A stretch of DNA of 64,000 nucleotides from VYDC01 sp963667515 (GTDB taxonomy: Bacteria; Chloroflexota; Dehalococcoidia; UBA2979): NCBI GenBank assembly GCA_963667515.2, contig CAXXXY010000006.1:372001-436000 (forward strand). Direction: 5' to 3'. A program made the translations under genes and the position numbers. The notes under the pieces were generated by a model. The model worked only from the letters and a program-made list of their open reading frames with translations, made no database searches and was not told the DNA's origin. Below are positions 18,674-26,593 of the stretch, one piece after another; the first letter of the stretch is position 1, and every line of letters starts with the position of its first letter.

Positions 18674-19723
18674 TGTAGTTCCCACGTAGGTTGTTGACAG
18701 GATGAGGGGCCTCGCCCGCTGCTGTGTGTGACAGCACGGCAGTAGCGAGGAGAGGACACCCTCATGGCCCATCGTAACGCGCGGCTGACGCCGCTGACCC
18801 GACTCGAGCTCGTGCGGGAAGTGGACGCCGGCTGGCCCCAGGCTGAGGTCGCTCGCCACTTCCGCGTCTCCCGCCACACCGTTGCCAAGTGGCTGGGGCG
18901 CTTCCGGGCGGAGGGAGCGGCAGGGCTCGAGGACCGCAGCTCCGCCCCGCGCGCGCATCCCCGGCGCACGCCGCCCGAGCTGGAGCGACGCATCTGCGCC
19001 GTGCGACGCACGCAGGGATTCGGGCCGCATCGCATCCAGTGGGCGCTCGGGGTCGCCCGCTCCACGGTCTACGCCGTGCTGCGGCGCCGCGGCCTCAACC
19101 GGCTCGACCGCCTGCACCGCGTCACCCGGGAGCCGGTCCGCTACGAGCACGACGCCCCCGGCGACCTGCTGCATCTCGACGTGAAGAAGCTCGGGCGCGT
19201 CCCCGAGGGCGGCGGCAAGCGAATGGCGCCTGGCTTCGCCGAGACGCGCTCCGGGCCGCATTCGCGGCGTTCGCTGGGGCTGGAGTACCTACACGTCGCC
19301 GTCGATGACCACAGCCGTTACGCCTACGTCTCCGTCCTGCCCGACGAGCGTGGCGCGAGCTGCGCCGCCTTCCTCGAGCAGGCGCTCGCGGCCTTCCGCC
19401 GGCGTGGCGTGCGCGTGCGCCGGGTCCTGACCGACAACGCGAAGGCCTACACCGTCGCCCGCAGCTTCCACGGCGCCGCCGCTGCCGCAGACGTGCGGCT
19501 GTCGCACACGCGGCCCTACCGCCCGCAGACGAACGGCAAAGCCGAGCGTTTCATCCAGATCCTGCAGAACGAGTGGACCTACGCCCGCCCCTACCGCTCC
19601 AACGCCGAGCGGCTGCGCCAGCTCCCACGCTGGCTCTACCGCTACAATCACCGCCGACCGCACGGCGGCGTCGGCGGGTCCGTCCCCGCCTCCCGCCTGT
19701 GAACAACCTTCCTGGGTAGTACA
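18674..19723 (+). mobile_element. IS481-type insertion sequence, 1,050 bp, copy A1
   Basis: Imperfect terminal repeats start TGTAGTTCCCACG on the left and TGTACTACCCAGG on the right (complement), about 25 bp long. The flanks are a perfect 6-bp duplication GCTAGC (18668-18673 and 19724-19729). A small hairpin (TGCTGT/ACAGCA, 18720-18736) lies in the leader of the transposase gene. Confidence 0.94.
18764..19702 (+). CDS. IS481-family transposase (copy A1)
   Basis: A 312-residue DDE transposase with an N-terminal helix-turn-helix (WPQAEVARHFRVSRHTVAKWLGRF), a second winged HTH (GFGPHRIQWALGVARSTVYAVL), and the rve core. Catalytic residues are the Asp in LHLDVKKLG, the Asp in VLTDNAKAY and the Glu in NGKAERFIQ. 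The ATG is preceded by gaggagagg. This copy differs from the others by Thr for Ala in NEWTYARP. It looks functional. Confidence 0.95.
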   Translation: MAHRNARLTPLTRLELVREVDAGWPQAEVARHFRVSRHTVAKWLGRFRAEGAAGLEDRSSAPRAHPRRTPPELERRICAVRRTQGFGPHRIQWALGVARSTVYAVLRRRGLNRLDRLHRVTREPVRYEHDAPGDLLHLDVKKLGRVPEGGGKRMAPGFAETRSGPHSRRSLGLEYLHVAVDDHSRYAYVSVLPDERGASCAAFLEQALAAFRRRGVRVRRVLTDNAKAYTVARSFHGAAAAADVRLSHTRPYRPQTNGKAERFIQILQNEWTYARPYRSNAERLRQLPRWLYRYNHRRPHGGVGGSVPASRL

Positions 19724-20025
19724 GCTAGCTCGCCGAGAACAGCGGGAGCGCCGCCGTCGACCTCGAGCAGTCCGACTCGCTGCATCCCCGAGTCGGAGAG
19801 GAGATCGCGCGTCACCCCGGCGGCGTCGCGGAGTTGGCCCGACAGGGGGCCCGCCGCGCTGTCGGAGACGATGCGGATGAGCCTCGCAAGAGCGTCCCGG
19901 GTGAGCGGGAACGCCTCATCGACGCGAGCACGAAGGTCTTCATGCACCGCGCGATGCTAGCAGCAGCTGGGCGGTGCGACTCGAGCGCGCGCGCCGCCTC
20001 TACACGACCGACACGCCTCTAGCGC

Positions 20026-20619
20026 TCAGGCGCCGCGTGCGGGGAGAGAGACCACGACGGGGCCGGGACCAACCGAGACCCCGCGAGAGATCTCGCTGCG
20101 CATCTCCAGTTCGACCAGGTGCTCGCCATCCTCGTCCCAGACCCGCCGCACGACACCGTGCGTCACCACCGTCTCGCCGACGGTGTTGAAGACGCCCATG
20201 CGCAGGGGGCCGACGCTGCGCACGCGCCCGGCAAGCCCGATGTACTCGCGCACCGCGCGCTCCCACCAGCCCTGGATGAAGATGCTGTTCGCGAACATGG
20301 CAGGCGCGCCCCACGCACGGGCCACCGCCGAGTTGTAGTGCACCGGGCTGAAGTCGCGGTTCGCGTCCGCCTCCACCACGAGGCTAGCGACGGTGAGGTT
20401 GATCGCGACCGGTGGCACCTCGTCGCCGACCTCGATCTCCTCCACGAAACGCTGCCTGGCCCAGTCAACGGGCTCGGTGCCCGCGCCGGCTGTCCAGGCA
20501 TCGCTGGCCGGCGCGGCCGGCTCCCCAGCGGCAGTTGTCTTTGCAACCAGATCGGCGTCCGGACGCGGGCTGTAGTGGAAGCTCGAGTTGTTGATCCTGG
20601 CACGCCCTGCATTTCGCAT
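20026..20619 (-). CDS. MaoC-like / hot-dog fold dehydratase-like protein
   Basis: The central and C-terminal part (WARQRFVEEIEVGDEVPP... then FSPVHYNSAVARAWGAPAMFANS) has the hot-dog fold and hydratase motif of MaoC/FAS1-type acyl dehydratases, which hydrate enoyl thioesters. The first 50 or so residues before it are polar and not recognised. The start is uncertain: I give the ATG at 20619, but the frame is open to a TTG at 20670. No operon partner is adjacent; the M20 peptidase gene follows 78 bases downstream on the same strand. Confidence 0.68.
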   Translation of the reverse strand: MRNAGRARINNSSFHYSPRPDADLVAKTTAAGEPAAPASDAWTAGAGTEPVDWARQRFVEEIEVGDEVPPVAINLTVASLVVEADANRDFSPVHYNSAVARAWGAPAMFANSIFIQGWWERAVREYIGLAGRVRSVGPLRMGVFNTVGETVVTHGVVRRVWDEDGEHLVELEMRSEISRGVSVGPGPVVVSLPARGA

Positions 20620-20824
20620 GAGCGCGTAGTCATGCCGATGTTTGTTCAATGGTAGCGAAAAGCTAGCCAACCTAAGCAGTTCTTCGGCCCTCGGGAGCCC
20701 CCTCGGCGCCTCCAGGCCGCCCTATCCGCACATGCGAACGGGCAGGCTCGAGATACTGCTCGACGAGGGGTGACCTGTGTGGGCGGCCTGCGCGCCCGCT
20801 GGCCAGCAACGAGGAGGTAGCGAG

Positions 20825-21133
20825 GTGAGCGACGCACCGGACTCGACGGAGCTCGACCCCGACGGGCACCGGGTGGTGCTCGAGAACGACCACGTGCGGG
20901 TGCTGGAGGTCCGCGTCGCCGAGGGGACAGATCTCGCGCTTCACTCCCACCCGCCGCGATCCGTCGTCGCGATCGGCTCCTACCGACTCAGGTCCACCGA
21001 CGCCGCCGGGGAGGTGAGCGTCGTCGACCGCCGACCGTCCGACGTGTCGTGGTCGGACGGCGAGGTGCACTCCGCGACCGTCCTGATCGGACCGGTCCAC
21101 GCCATCGAGGTCGAGGTGAAGGCGGCGCGGTAG
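20825..21133 (+). CDS. Small cupin-like protein
   Basis: A 102-residue protein with a single beta-barrel pattern: VLENDHVRVLEVRVAEGTDLALHSHPPRSVVAIGSYRLRS, with the HSHP cupin-1 motif, and a later GEVHSATVLIGPVHAIEVEVK. The GTG at 20825 follows an aggagg site about 8 bases upstream. Such small cupins often act as cytoplasmic sensors or isomerases; no specific function can be assigned. Confidence 0.75.
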   Translation: MSDAPDSTELDPDGHRVVLENDHVRVLEVRVAEGTDLALHSHPPRSVVAIGSYRLRSTDAAGEVSVVDRRPSDVSWSDGEVHSATVLIGPVHAIEVEVKAAR

Positions 21134-21162
21134 CGGTCAGGTCCCCCCGTCGGAGATACAAA

Positions 21163-21193
21163 ACGCGCACCCCCCGGTACCTGGGGATGCGCG
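21163..21193 (+). terminator. Hairpin downstream of the cupin-like gene
   Basis: About 30 bases after the cupin stop codon, gcgcacccccc pairs with tggggatgcgc across the ggtacc region. No T-run follows, so it would be an imperfect terminator. Confidence 0.35.
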
Positions 21194-21267
21194 CCTCTGA
21201 ACTAGGTTCCGTACTGCCCGACTCGGGAGCTTGTCGCAGCTCGGCTCCCGTGGCGCCCCCGCCTAGT

Positions 21268-22317
21268 TGTACTACCCAGGAAGGTTGTTCACAGGCGGGA
21301 GGCGGGGACGGACCCGCCGACGCCGCCGTGCGGTCGGCGGTGATTGTAGCGGTAGAGCCAGCGTGGGAGCTGGCGCAGCCGCTCGGCGTTGGAGCGGTAG
21401 GGGCGGGCGTAGGCCCACTCGTTCTGCAGGATCTGGATGAAACGCTCGGCTTTGCCGTTCGTCTGCGGGCGGTAGGGCCGCGTGTGCGACAGCCGCACGT
21501 CTGCGGCAGCGGCGGCGCCGTGGAAGCTGCGGGCGACGGTGTAGGCCTTCGCCTTGTCGGTCAGGACCCGGCGCACGCGCACGCCACGCCGGCGGAAGGC
21601 CGCGAGCGCCTGCTCGAGGAAGGCGGCGCAGCTCGCGCCACGCTCGTCGGGCAGGACGGAGACGTAGGCGTAACGGCTGTGGTCGTCGACGGCGACGTGT
21701 AGGTACTCCAGCCCCAGCGAACGCCGCGAATGCGGCCCGGAGCGCGTCTCGGCGAAGCCAGGCGCCATTCGCTTGCCGCCGCCCTCGGGGACGCGCCCGA
21801 GCTTCTTCACGTCGAGATGCAGCAGGTCGCCGGGGGCGTCGTGCTCGTAGCGGACCGGCTCCCGGGTGACGCGGTGCAGGCGGTCGAGCCGGTTGAGGCC
21901 GCGGCGCCGCAGCACGGCGTAGACCGTGGAGCGGGCGACCCCGAGCGCCCACTGGATGCGATGCGGCCCGAATCCCTGCGTGCGTCGCACGGCGCAGATG
22001 CGTCGCTCCAGCTCGGGCGGCGTGCGCCGGGGATGCGCGCGCGGGGCGGAGCTGCGGTCCTCGAGCCCTGCCGCTCCCTCCGCACGGAAGCGCCCCAGCC
22101 ACTTGGCAACGGTGTGGCGGGAGACGCGGAAGTGGCGAGCGACCTCAGCCTGGGGCCAGCCGGCGTCCACTTCCCGCACGAGCTCGAGTCGGGTCAGCGG
22201 CGTCAGCCGCGCGTTACGATGGGCCATGAGGGTGTCCTCTCCTCGCTACTGCCGTGCTGTCACACACAGCAGCGGGCGAGGCCCCTCATCCTGTCAACAA
22301 CCTACGTGGGAACTACA
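21268..22317 (-). mobile_element. IS481-type insertion sequence, 1,050 bp, copy A2
   Basis: Same element as A1 in reverse orientation. The flanks are CCTAGT (21262-21267) and CCTAGG (22318-22323), so five of six duplication bases match. Joining the flanks recreates a long palindrome, GCCCCCGCC-TAG-GGCGGGGGC, so the insertion hit the loop of a strong hairpin. Confidence 0.92.
21289..22227 (-). CDS. IS481-family transposase (copy A2)
   Basis: Same 312-residue transposase as A1, with one difference next to the second catalytic Asp: TDKAKAY instead of TDNAKAY. The Asp itself is kept, but this Asn/Gly position is conserved in the family, so activity may be reduced. Confidence 0.93.
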   Translation of the reverse strand: MAHRNARLTPLTRLELVREVDAGWPQAEVARHFRVSRHTVAKWLGRFRAEGAAGLEDRSSAPRAHPRRTPPELERRICAVRRTQGFGPHRIQWALGVARSTVYAVLRRRGLNRLDRLHRVTREPVRYEHDAPGDLLHLDVKKLGRVPEGGGKRMAPGFAETRSGPHSRRSLGLEYLHVAVDDHSRYAYVSVLPDERGASCAAFLEQALAAFRRRGVRVRRVLTDKAKAYTVARSFHGAAAAADVRLSHTRPYRPQTNGKAERFIQILQNEWAYARPYRSNAERLRQLPRWLYRYNHRRPHGGVGGSVPASRL

Positions 22318-23079
22318 CCTAGGGCGGGGGCACGCCGCGCTTGCGTGCGACGCGGGCGGCGACGCGGGCAGCGAGTAGTCGACAACCTGCGAACACGAGG
22401 CCGCCAGGCGGCCTCGACACCCCGTGGGGAGCACCCACCGCGCTGTGCTACCACAAAACTCCGTCCGTGCTGCCGTCAGGCGGCCTCACGCTCGTATTCG
22501 TGGTGTAGCCCTCCCAATACCGGGTGGCCGACGACCGTGCCGCGCGCGTCCGGCGGTGGTCGAGGACGGCGGTCTTCAGGGGCCTGCTGCATCAGCGACT
22601 GGTGCGGCCGCGCATAGTTGTAGTGCGCCACGTACTCGCGAAGCACCACCCGTAGGCGCCGCTCGTTCACCACTATCAGGTGATCCAGACACTCACGCCG
22701 CAGCGTGCCGATCACCCGCTCCGCGATCGCGTTCGCCTGTGGCGCCCGCACCGGTGTCAGCACTGTCTCGATTCCGATCGCCCGCGCCCGCGGGATGAAA
22801 TCACTCCCGTACGCCCGGTCGCGGTCTCGCACCAGGTAGCGCGGGCCCTCTCCCCACGGCGTCGCCTCGAGAAGCTGGCGCCACACCCACCGCGCCGTCG
22901 GGTGCGCCGTGAGTTCGAAGTGAACGACGCGGCGTCGCGCGTGCGCGATGAAGAAGAACACGTAGAGCGTCCGGAAGCTGAGCGTCTGCACCGTGAAGAA
23001 GCCGCCGCCCAAATCTGCGGACGATGGTTCGTGAGGAACTGTACCGCTCCTGGTTTCTTGGACACATCGCTGGCGGTAA

Positions 23080-23982
23080 TCATGCGGCCGCCCCGGTGCG
23101 CGGCGAGAGCGCCTCGCGGACGGCGGCTGGGGTGCGGTGGCCGTGCCGTTCGACGAGCCAGTGCTGGTTGTAGCGCTGCTTGAAGGCGAGCAGCGCCTGG
23201 CGTAGCTCCTCCACCGTCTCGAAGTGCTCCACCCACAGCAGCTGCTCCTTCAGCGTGCGGATGAAGCGTTCCGCGCAGCCGTTGCCCTCGGGCGCGGCTA
23301 CGAAGGACGGGCTGGAGCGGATGCCGAGGAAGCGCAGCTCCTCCTGAAAGTGGTCGCTCAGGTACTGGCTGCCGTGGTCGTGGCGGAGAGCGAGTCCCCG
23401 CGCGAGGTCCGCCTCGTAGCCGTCGAAGTGCTCCCGGAGCCCCTGCCGCAGCGGCTCCAGCGCCTCGAAGCGCGTGCCCGGTCGCGCCGCGTGGATGCCG
23501 ATGCACTCCTGCGTGCAGTGATCGACGGCGATGAAGACGGTGGCGTTCCCCTCGCGGGTGGTGAGGCAGGAGGTCGCGTCGGTCCCCCACATCTCGTCAG
23601 GCCGCTCGGTGGTGATCGTCCCGTCGTGCACCCGCGGTCCGCGCCGACGCCCGACGCGGGTCGGGGCGAGCAGTCCCGCCTCCCGCATCAGCCGCAGCAC
23701 CCGGCCCTTCGAGGTGCGCACACCGGCCAGCCGCAGCCGCGCCCACACCTTGCGGTAGCCCTCGCCCGTGAACGGGGAGGCGGCGAGCACAGCTCGGACC
23801 TGCTCCGTGAGAGCCTCGTCCGTCCACGCCTGCCTCGGCCCGCGCTTCGCTGCTGGCCGCAGAGGCCGTCGCGCCCGTGCCCGCCGCTCGTAGACGGTCG
23901 AGCGCGGGACCTCCCACAGCTGGCAGATGCGCGTCGTGCCGTACGGCCGTCCCGTGGAGGGCGAGGTGGTTCGACTCATCAC
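23080..23982 (-). CDS. IS3-type transposase OrfB (copy B3)
   Basis: Intact 300-residue DDE transposase, the same as in B1 and B2. Confidence 0.92.
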   Translation of the reverse strand: MMSRTTSPSTGRPYGTTRICQLWEVPRSTVYERRARARRPLRPAAKRGPRQAWTDEALTEQVRAVLAASPFTGEGYRKVWARLRLAGVRTSKGRVLRLMREAGLLAPTRVGRRRGPRVHDGTITTERPDEMWGTDATSCLTTREGNATVFIAVDHCTQECIGIHAARPGTRFEALEPLRQGLREHFDGYEADLARGLALRHDHGSQYLSDHFQEELRFLGIRSSPSFVAAPEGNGCAERFIRTLKEQLLWVEHFETVEELRQALLAFKQRYNQHWLVERHGHRTPAAVREALSPRTGAAA

Positions 23983-24329
23983 CTCGACCTCCGGCGTGCC
24001 AAAGGGAGTCCTGCCTCCAGCTGATGCGCGCGCTGGAGCAGGAGCTCGTTCGCCATCGTGATCTCGCCGACTTTCGCCTGCAGTCGGTGGATCTCCTCGT
24101 CACGCTCGTCGGCAGGCCGGCTCGTGAGCGAGGCCCGGCCGGCGGCGAGTAAGCGCTCGCGCCACTGCGACAGCGTCGCTGCGGTCACCCCCAGCTCGCG
24201 CGAGAGCGCGTCCAACTCCTCGCCGCGCAGCAGCCTCAGCACCGCCTCGCTCTTCCGTCGCGAAGAGAAGCGACCGCGTTCCGTTCGCGACCCACTACGC
24301 CCGTTCAATCCCTGTGCGGAGCTGGTCAT
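23979..24329 (-). CDS. IS3-type transposase OrfA (copy B3)
   Basis: Same as in B1, except Gly for Ala in NGRSGSRTERG near the N terminus. The start is the ATG at 24329 behind gaggaggtg. Confidence 0.9.
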   Translation of the reverse strand: MTSSAQGLNGRSGSRTERGRFSSRRKSEAVLRLLRGEELDALSRELGVTAATLSQWRERLLAAGRASLTSRPADERDEEIHRLQAKVGEITMANELLLQRAHQLEAGLPLARRRSR

Positions 24330-24923
24330 GGACACCTCCTCTGCCGGGGCAGCCTGCCCCAATCAGGTGTCCAAGAAAACCGTGGACCGGGAGAGAACCT
24401 GCGCCAGGATTGCGACGGTGGACGCCGCAACGCCCGAAGCCGGTAGCGCCGCACGGTCTCGGTGCTCACCGCGAAGCCCAGCGCGAGCAGTTCGCCCTGG
24501 ATCCGCGCTGCGCCCAGCGAGGATTCTCGATGGCAATCCGAAAGATCAGTTCTCGGAGCTCGGCACTGATGCGCCCACGCCCAGACGGCGCCTGCTCTTC
24601 CATGTCCAGTAGCGCCGCCAGGCCGTGCGATGCCAGCGGACGACTGTATCGGGTTCCACGATCACCAATGCCGAACGCCAGCCCGACCAGCCGCGGGCGA
24701 GCAGCGACCACAGCCGCCGGTCAGACGGCCGTAGCTGCAGCCGCCTCGTCTGTCGCGTGCAGACAGCGAGTTGATGTCGCAGCGCGAGGTTCTCGAGCAC
24801 CAGGTCACGCCGCGAACGAAGGGCGCCACGCACCACGTTCGCGGCCAGTCCGAGATACGTCCGCATCGCTGTCTCCCGTCCGTGCGGGAGAGACGCTTCC
24901 GTGAACTCGTCCCACAGGTCAAC

Positions 24924-25277
24924 TTAGAGGCGGACGGGGTTTTGTGGTAGCACACCCTCGTCGGTGGCCCAGCGGAAGAACTGCTGGATGCCCTTGTAGC
25001 GGGACTCGGCCGACACCGGCGTCCAGTGCTGGAGCAGCCACACCATCCAGGACTCGAGGTGCTCGCGAGTGACATGCTCAACGTTCGTCGGCATGCCCTG
25101 GTACGCGAGGAAGCGGTGGCACTGTCGCACGTCCTCGGAGTACCGCTTGAGCGTGCGCGGCGCCTTGTTCTCGGCGGCAAGGTGGCGGAGCCAGACCTCG
25201 AGCTCGCCACCGAAGACGTCGGCCTCGTTGACCTGAGGGAGGGTGGGCGCTTCAATGCCAGAGGCGGAAGGAGACAT
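24924..25277 (-). pseudogene. Truncated tyrosine recombinase (core-binding domain only)
   Basis: About 112 residues give the N-terminal SAM-like core-binding domain of a XerC/D-type integrase (WLRHLAAENKAPRTLKRY, HVTREHLESWMVWLLQHW, RYKGIQQFFRWATDEG). The frame runs into the end of the degenerate IS at 24954 and stops, so the catalytic domain with its R-H-R-Y residues is missing and not recognisable on the other side of the IS. Its place next to the tRNA suggests it was the integrase of the island. The ATG is at 25277. Confidence 0.82.
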
Positions 25278-25320
25278 CGTCAACGCGCTGATCCGAGCTT
25301 CGGGGGAGCTGCCAGACCCC

Positions 25321-25330
25321 TATAATTATA
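25321..25330. promoter_or_regulatory. Palindromic TATAATTATA, candidate -10 for both directions
   Basis: This AT-only decamer stands out in the GC-rich surroundings. It reads TATAAT on both strands and lies between the leftward integrase remnant (start 25277) and the rightward tRNA-Ala (25395). No good -35 element is seen on either side. It could have driven the integrase and now the regenerated tRNA. Confidence 0.45.
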
Positions 25331-25394
25331 CGCTCAGTCAACGCTGTACGTCTAGCCATTCGCAGTGAGCCGCTGAGATTCGTATCTGCGGCGT

Positions 25395-25470
25395 GGGCCT
25401 GTAGCTCAGCTGGGAGAGCGCCACACTGGCAGTGTGGAGGTCAGGGGTTCGAGCCCCCTCAGGTCCACCA
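25395..25470 (+). tRNA. tRNA-Ala (anticodon GGC)
   Basis: A complete 76-base cloverleaf. The acceptor strand gggcctg pairs with caggtcc, the D arm is normal, the anticodon stem ccaca/tgtgg holds the loop ctggcag with anticodon GGC, the T arm contains gttcgagcc, and CCA is encoded. Its first 40 bases, plus three upstream, are repeated at 7045-7087, marking the island ends. Confidence 0.95.
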
Positions 25471-25718
25471 TCGCTCGTCACCTCGATTCGCCCTCGCCTT
25501 GCCTCGCCGGGCGATCGCGTCGCTGCGGAGCTGTGCTCCGGGCGAGCCCGTGGCTGCGGGAGGCACGGAGTCGGGCGATCCACGTAGAATCGCCGTCTAG
25601 CGAACCGCGGAAGGGGATGCCGATGCCACAGTTCATGCTGCTCTACAAGGGCGGAGCCTGACCCGCTTTCCCGGACACCTAGCCTGAGGCGACGATGTTG
25701 CCCAGGGAGGAGTCCTGG

Positions 25719-26006
25719 ATGCCCCGAGCCTACCCACCCGAGTTCCGCCGTCATGCTGTCGAACTGGCCCGGCTGCGGGAGAAGCCGATCGTGCGGATCG
25801 CTGCGGACCTGGGGATCGCCGGGTAGTGCCTGCACCGCTGGCTGCGGCAGGCCGATGTCGACGAGGGCCACAGAGAGGGCCTGACGAGCGACGAGCGGGC
25901 GGAGCTGGTGCGGCTGCGCCGGGCCAACCGCACCCTGGAGATGGAGAACGAGATTCTGAAGCGCGCCGCCGCCCTCTTCGCGCGCGAGAACGTGCTCCCA
26001 AAATGA
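25719..26006 (+). pseudogene. IS3-family OrfA with an in-frame stop
   Basis: ATG at 25719 after agggaggag. The helix-turn-helix (FRRHAVELARLREKPIVRIAADLGIAG) is cut by a TAG at 25824. The frame then continues without a further stop through CLHRWLRQADVDEG and the leucine-zipper-like RRANRTLEMENEILKRAAALF to 26006. Its end overlaps OrfB in an ATGA. Confidence 0.82.
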
Positions 26007-26593
26007 GATACCGGCTGGTCCGTGAGCTTGCCGCCGACGGGGTCGTCGCGGCGGTGGCCTGCCGGGTACTCGCGGTCTCGACAGCGGGCTACTACGAGTG
26101 GCGAGAGCGGGCGCCCTCGGCCCGCGCCGTCGCCGACCAGGCGCTGAGCGAGCAGATCGTGGAGCTCCACGCCATGTCGCGAGGCAGCTACGGAGCGCCG
26201 CGGGTGCACGCCGAACTGCGGCTCGGGCGGGGCGTCCGTTGCGGTCGCAAGCGGGTGGCACGGCTAATGCGGAGCGCAGGACTGCATGGAATCTACCGGC
26301 GGCGCGGGAGACACGCTCGCCCGGCGCCTGCCGTCCACGACGACCTCGTGCGCCGGCGCTTCGTGGCCGACGCGCTGGACCGGCTCTGGCTGACCGACAT
26401 CACCGAGCACCCCACGCGGGAGGGGAAGGTCTATTGCGCCGCCGTGCTGGACGTCTACTCACGGCGGATCGTGGGCTGGTCCATTGCTGACCACCTGCGC
26501 ACCGAGCTTGTGGTCGACGCTCTGGAGATGGCCCGCTGGCGGCGACAGCCGACCCGGGGCGAGACCGTGGTGCACTCCGACCGGGGATCGCAG

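Larger units (their letters stand above)
17554..19947 (-). pseudogene. M20 family dipeptidase, interrupted by an IS481-type element
   Basis: The N-terminal 70-odd residues (GTG at 19947 to 19724) and the remaining part (18673 to 17554) are separated by a 1,050-bp IS. Deleting the IS and one copy of GCTAGC joins ...VLGELAG to PPGSRTVLLYAHYDVQ in frame, giving a protein of about 450 residues. Metal-site motifs remain: YAHYDVQPP, GRGASDDKSG and EGEEEIGS, then the dimerisation domain. The 3' part could only be expressed from a new start. Its loss is recent, since no other damage is seen. Confidence 0.88.
23040..24394 (-). mobile_element. IS3-type insertion sequence, 1,355 bp, copy B3
   Basis: Third copy, flanked by the 4-bp duplication GAAC (23036-23039 and 24395-24398), inserted into the older transposase gene. 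Same orientation as B1, so recombination between them would delete about 13.9 kb of the island. Confidence 0.92.
22476..24866 (-). pseudogene. Frameshifted integrase-core transposase, split by IS copy B3
   Basis: Read leftward from 24866 (RTYLGLAANVVRGALRSRRD), the gene continues over ENLALRHQLAV and TVVRWHRTAWRRYW, shifts frame near ISAELREL, shifts again at PRW/GAARIQGELLALGF, is split by the nested IS at GAAC, and shifts once more before FFTVQTLSFRTLYVFFF. The C-terminal DDE core (RDRDRAYG, NAIAERVIGTLRREC) is in a single frame. At least three frameshifts make it inactive. The family is the IS3/IS481-like group with an approximately 330-residue single transposase. Confidence 0.82.
22444..24954 (-). 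mobile_element. Degenerate rve-type insertion sequence (about 1,152 bp) carrying a nested IS3-type copy
   Basis: Inverted ends TGTGCTACCACAAAACTCCG on the left and TGTGCTACCACAAAACCCCG (complement) on the right bound a degenerate transposase gene. Copy B3 of the 1,355-bp IS sits inside. No target duplication is visible, so DNA next to one end may have been deleted. It cuts off the C-terminal catalytic domain of the integrase gene on its right. Confidence 0.8.
7048..25394. mobile_element. Putative genomic island (possibly two in tandem) in tRNA-Ala(GGC)
   Basis: A 43-base direct repeat (7045-7087 and 25392-25434) made of the tRNA 5' half bounds about 18.3 kb. The right end carries the intact tRNA and, just inside, a truncated tyrosine integrase reading inward. 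Inside are metabolic accessory genes and nine IS copies or fragments, while housekeeping genes lie on both sides. A third copy of the anticodon-stem core with its downstream arm at 15626 suggests a second junction. The boundaries are seen in the sequence; integration history is inference. Confidence 0.72.

Noticed and set aside
22400..22443. Remaining catalytic domain of the integrase left of the degenerate IS
   Set aside because: Translation of this stretch shows no R-H-R-Y motifs, and the IS has no target duplication, so the two sides may not be originally adjacent.
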